Assembly (NCBI GenBank): GCA_913054055.1
Contig: CAJXIT010000166.1
Span: 1 to 7,641 of the forward strand
DNA from: an uncultured Thalassolituus sp.
GTDB taxonomy: Bacteria; Pseudomonadota; Gammaproteobacteria; Pseudomonadales; Oceanobacteraceae
Direction: 5' to 3'
Length of the DNA stretch: 7,641 nt
The translations under genes and the position numbers were made by a program. This document shows, in pieces, positions 5,242 to 7,641 of the stretch. Under the pieces are notes generated by a model. The model searched no databases, was not told the DNA's origin, and worked only from the letters and a program-made list of their open reading frames with translations. Each line of letters opens with the position of its first letter. The stretch's first letter is position 1.

Positions 5242-5706
5242 ATGACGAAAATAATTAAGATTCAAGATTATTTATTGGAAAGTGACATACCAGAACTTGC
5301 CGACTTGATGCCGAAAGACAATCAACATGATTTAAGCTTTGCTAATCAGCAACTTTTATCTGAAGTGATGAATCTAGAAGGCAACCTATATAGCCAAAGC
5401 CTAGTATCGGCAGCCCTTAAAAAACAAGTCATGGAGCTACAAGTCGAAAATGATACGTTAATTAGCGCGCTAGAAGACAGTAACGAATATGAAGAAGAAC
5501 AAGAAGAAGCTGTGATGCTAACGGATGTGGTCACTGTCAGTAGCCAGGAAGACGTCGCCAGTCAATCCGCGTACTGGGAACGTGAATACTGTGAATTAAA
5601 AGATAAAATTCGCTGTTTAGAGCAATCTCTCTCAGAACAAGGGGACGCCTTAAAGCAGGCCAATCAACAAAATGAACAACTGCTTAACGAACTTCTGGCT
5701 AAATAA
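5242..5706 (+). CDS. unrecognised acidic coiled-coil protein, 154 residues
   Basis: I do not recognise a family. The start MTKIIKIQDY is supported by GGAGG (5229-5233) eight bases upstream; an in-frame ATG at 5176 has no such site and sits inside the promoter. Residues 1-45 may form a small capped region (DYLLESDIPELADLMP). Residues about 50-80 (SLVSAALKKQVMELQVENDT) and 112-152 (WEREYCELKDKIRCLEQSL, then Q/N-rich LLNELLA) have heptad-like hydrophobic spacing typical of coiled coils. They are separated by a strongly acidic linker (EYEEEQEE) and a V/S-rich stretch. No signal peptide or membrane segment is seen. Such proteins are often scaffolds or adaptors, but nothing here identifies a partner. 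It has its own promoter and terminator and so is probably a single-gene unit. Confidence 0.75.
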   Translation: MTKIIKIQDYLLESDIPELADLMPKDNQHDLSFANQQLLSEVMNLEGNLYSQSLVSAALKKQVMELQVENDTLISALEDSNEYEEEQEEAVMLTDVVTVSSQEDVASQSAYWEREYCELKDKIRCLEQSLSEQGDALKQANQQNEQLLNELLAK

Positions 5707-5784
5707 ACGTCTTAGCCTTAATAAACATAAACCGGCAAAAAATTTGGCTTACTTTTACCTTTCTGTTTATCCTTCCCTAAATTA

Positions 5785-5828
5785 TAAAAACCACATGCAC
5801 GTTTAAAAAACATGGCACGTGGTTTTTA
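5785..5828. terminator. bidirectional terminator between the coiled-coil gene and pgm
   Basis: AAAAACCAC (5786-5794) pairs with GTGGTTTTT (5819-5827), extended by T5785-A5828. An inner TGC/GCA (5796-5798 with 5815-5817) continues the stem after one mismatch. Both strands have a GC stem base followed by a T-run (TTTTT), so it can serve the plus-strand gene ending at 5706 and pgm ending at 5854 on the minus strand. Confidence 0.82.
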
Positions 5829-5853
5829 AAATTAGCTTAAAGTTTCAAAAAGC

Positions 5854-7491
5854 TTAAAGCACACTTCCTACCAGCTCTTTCGCTTCATCAAAAATTTCTT
5901 GCAGGTGATCTTCACCTTTAAAGCTTTCCGCGTAGATTTTATAAATATCTTCGGTACCCGATGGGCGCGCAGCAAACCAGCCGTTTTCTGTGGTGACTTT
6001 TAAACCGCCAATGGCCGCATCATTACCCGGTGCCTTGGTCAGCACATTGGTAATTTTTTCACCGGCTAACATGTCAGACTGAACTTGCTCGGGTGAGAGC
6101 TTTGAAAGCTTCGCTTTTTGTTCAGGGGTGGCAGCCGCATCAATACGTCCAGATTCAGGGGCCCCTAACTGTTGAGTTAAATCGCTATAAATTTCACCTG
6201 GGTCTTTACCGGTTACCGCGGTCATTTCAGCGGATAATAACGCCGGTGCCAAACCATCTTTGTCGGTAGTCCAAACACTGCCATCTTTGCGCAAGAAAGA
6301 AGCGCCCGCACTTTCTTCACCACCAAAACCTAGGCTGCCATCAAATAAACCATCAGCAAACCATTTAAAGCCAACCGGCACTTCGTAAATTTTACGAGCA
6401 ATCTTATTGGCCACTCGATCAATCATTGAACTACTGACTAGTGTTTTACCAATGGCCGCTTGCGCAGACCAGTCTGGGCGGTTTTGAAATAAATAATCGA
6501 TAGAAGTGGCAAGGTAATGGTTTGGCAACATTAAACCCGCACTGTTGGTCACAATGCCGTGACGGTCATGATCGGTATCGCACGCAAAGGTAATGTCGTA
6601 TTGATTGCGCAAAGCAAGCAAAGACTGCATGGCATGAGAGGACGATGGGTCCATACGGATTTTGCCATCCCAGTCTAATGTCATAAAGCGGAAGGTTAAA
6701 TCCACATCCTTATTCAGTACGGTTAAATCCAGTTTGTAGCGTTCGCCAATGGCGCCCCAATAATTTACGCCAGCACCGCCTAACGGATCCACTCCCATGC
6801 GAATGCCCGCACCGCGAATGGCGTCCATGTTGATCACGTTTTCAAGATCATTCACATAGGTATTTAAAAAGTCATATTCATGAGTAGTAGCCGCCTTGCG
6901 TGCTTGCTCATAAGGCATACGCTTGATGTCTTTAAGCTTGCCCTCAAGAATGTCATTGGCCGTGTTTTCAATCCATTTTGTAATGTGCCCGTCTGCCGGG
7001 CCCCCATTGGTTGGATTGTATTTAAAACCACCACCATCCGGTGGGTTATGAGAAGGGGTAATCACAATGCCATCCGCTAGGCCGGTTTTACGGCCTTGGT
7101 TATGCACAATAATAGCGTGGGACAATGCAGGCGTGGGCACGTATTCATCATTGCTTGAGATCATTACCTCAACCCCATTTGCCGCCAGCACTTCAAGTGA
7201 GCTTACAAACGCAGGTTCTGACAAGGCATGGGAATCAATGCCTAAAAACAGCGGGCCATCAATCCCTTCTTTTTCACGGTATAAACAGATGGCTTGGCTA
7301 ATGGCCAAAACATGGTCTTCATTAAAACTTCTTTTGAACGATGATCCACGGTGCCCAGACGTACCAAACGCCACCCGTTGTGCGGCAATGCTTGGATCAG
7401 GCTTTTCAGTAAAGTACGCGGTAATCAGTTTGGATACATTCACCAGTTGATCACTGGGGGCTAGCTTACCTGCTAAAGGATGTAGACTCAT
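5854..7491 (-). CDS. pgm: phosphoglucomutase (alpha-D-glucose-specific)
   Basis: Pgm interconverts glucose 1-phosphate and glucose 6-phosphate, linking glycolysis to glycogen, trehalose and UDP-glucose-dependent surface polysaccharides. The 545 residues match E. coli Pgm (546) end to end from memory. Landmarks of the alpha-D-phosphohexomutase superfamily in order are GTSGHRGS (43-50), the phosphoserine loop TPSHNPP with catalytic S147, the metal-binding loop DTDHDR with D305, D307 and D309, the sugar-specificity loop GEESA (391-395), and the phosphate-binding loop RPSGTED (509-515). The start MSLHPLAGKLAPSDQLVNV agrees with the family N-terminus; upstream GCGAG is only a weak ribosome binding site. 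The close E. coli match argues for true Pgm rather than phosphomannomutase (AlgC/ManB) or GlmM. It stands alone, with a shared terminator at its 3' end. No defects are seen. Confidence 0.97.
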   Translation of the reverse strand: MSLHPLAGKLAPSDQLVNVSKLITAYFTEKPDPSIAAQRVAFGTSGHRGSSFKRSFNEDHVLAISQAICLYREKEGIDGPLFLGIDSHALSEPAFVSSLEVLAANGVEVMISSNDEYVPTPALSHAIIVHNQGRKTGLADGIVITPSHNPPDGGGFKYNPTNGGPADGHITKWIENTANDILEGKLKDIKRMPYEQARKAATTHEYDFLNTYVNDLENVINMDAIRGAGIRMGVDPLGGAGVNYWGAIGERYKLDLTVLNKDVDLTFRFMTLDWDGKIRMDPSSSHAMQSLLALRNQYDITFACDTDHDRHGIVTNSAGLMLPNHYLATSIDYLFQNRPDWSAQAAIGKTLVSSSMIDRVANKIARKIYEVPVGFKWFADGLFDGSLGFGGEESAGASFLRKDGSVWTTDKDGLAPALLSAEMTAVTGKDPGEIYSDLTQQLGAPESGRIDAAATPEQKAKLSKLSPEQVQSDMLAGEKITNVLTKAPGNDAAIGGLKVTTENGWFAARPSGTEDIYKIYAESFKGEDHLQEIFDEAKELVGSVL

Positions 7492-7641
7492 GCTAGAGCT
7501 CGCTTTTATATTGGTAATTTAGCGTTACTTTAACTTATGTGGGGTGAGACTTAAATGAAGTGTTAGGTAAAAGTGCATATACGTGTAGTGTTTAGACGCA
7601 CTAGAAACAATGCTTTGAAAGGAAAAAGGGAGCTATATTGG
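7492..7641. other. pgm upstream region, possible divergent gene start beyond the edge
   Basis: No complete gene is present. On the minus strand TTAAAG (7528-7533), 17 bases, TATAAA (7505-7510) resembles a promoter, but it would start transcription only about 7 bases before the pgm ATG, so it is doubtful. At the right end a purine-rich run (GGAAAAAGGGAG, 7621-7632) looks like a Shine-Dalgarno and could precede a plus-strand gene beginning at or after the TTG at 7638, outside what can be judged. Confidence 0.3.

Noticed and set aside
5834..5859. Direct repeat AGCTTAAAG (5834-5842 and 5851-5859)
   Set aside because: The second copy overlaps the pgm stop codon. Nine-base repeats in AT-rich DNA are weak evidence, and there is no third copy or associated element.
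6880..7450. Two plus-strand open frames opposite pgm
   Set aside because: They are antisense to conserved Pgm motifs (the phosphoserine loop region and N-terminal domain), with no family resemblance and no ribosome binding site.
7505..7533. TTAAAG-N17-TATAAA as the pgm promoter
   Set aside because: The spacing is ideal, but the transcript would begin only about 7 bases before the ATG and exclude any ribosome binding site. It is kept only as a remark on the upstream region.
1..7641. A mobile island, defence system, CRISPR array or toxin-antitoxin pair
   Set aside because: No transposase, integrase, repeat-spacer pattern, attachment-like repeats or tRNA is seen. The recognisable genes are ordinary chromosomal ones, and the two unknown genes are each independent and not paired.

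Overview
The window looks like ordinary chromosome from a marine-type gammaproteobacterium. The RecA, RsuA and Pgm proteins read close to the Escherichia coli versions from memory, a DUF3010 gene (a family I associate with Vibrio, Shewanella and relatives) is present, and the DNA is moderately AT-leaning with well-spaced genes and individual promoters. I see no tRNA, rRNA, insertion sequence, CRISPR array or phage gene. Genus cannot be fixed from the sequence alone.

Layout, left to right. Positions 1-619 (minus) hold the N-terminal 206 codons of recA, cut by the window edge. Its upstream region (620-787) carries a near-perfect LexA (SOS) box, a second degraded SOS-like box and two candidate promoters. 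A hairpin terminator (788-817) separates it from a DUF3010 gene (856-1299 or 1314, minus), a small protein that appears to have a RuvC/RNase H-like sequence pattern. A divergent intergenic region (1315-1546) holds an OxyR-type operator directly against the -35 of a weak promoter, followed by katG (1547-3724, plus), a full-length catalase-peroxidase with its own terminator. Then comes rsuA (3903-4622, plus), the 16S rRNA pseudouridine-516 synthase, which overlaps tail to tail by 11 bases with an unrecognised 119-residue protein gene (4612-4971, minus). The promoter of that gene is wrapped in nested inverted repeats. A 154-residue acidic coiled-coil protein of unknown function follows (5242-5706, plus). 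A bidirectional terminator (5785-5828) separates it from pgm, alpha-phosphoglucomutase (5854-7491, minus). The last 150 bases are the pgm upstream region and possibly the start of a divergent neighbour.

Functionally there is no single operon or obvious multi-gene system. The most coherent theme is stress response: SOS-controlled recA and a predicted OxyR-controlled katG flank the DUF3010 gene. I did not find a clear new defence or mobile system. The observations most worth following are the RuvC-like pattern in the DUF3010 protein, the OxyR operator, the two-site SOS architecture at recA, and the two unrecognised small genes with their palindromic upstream regions.
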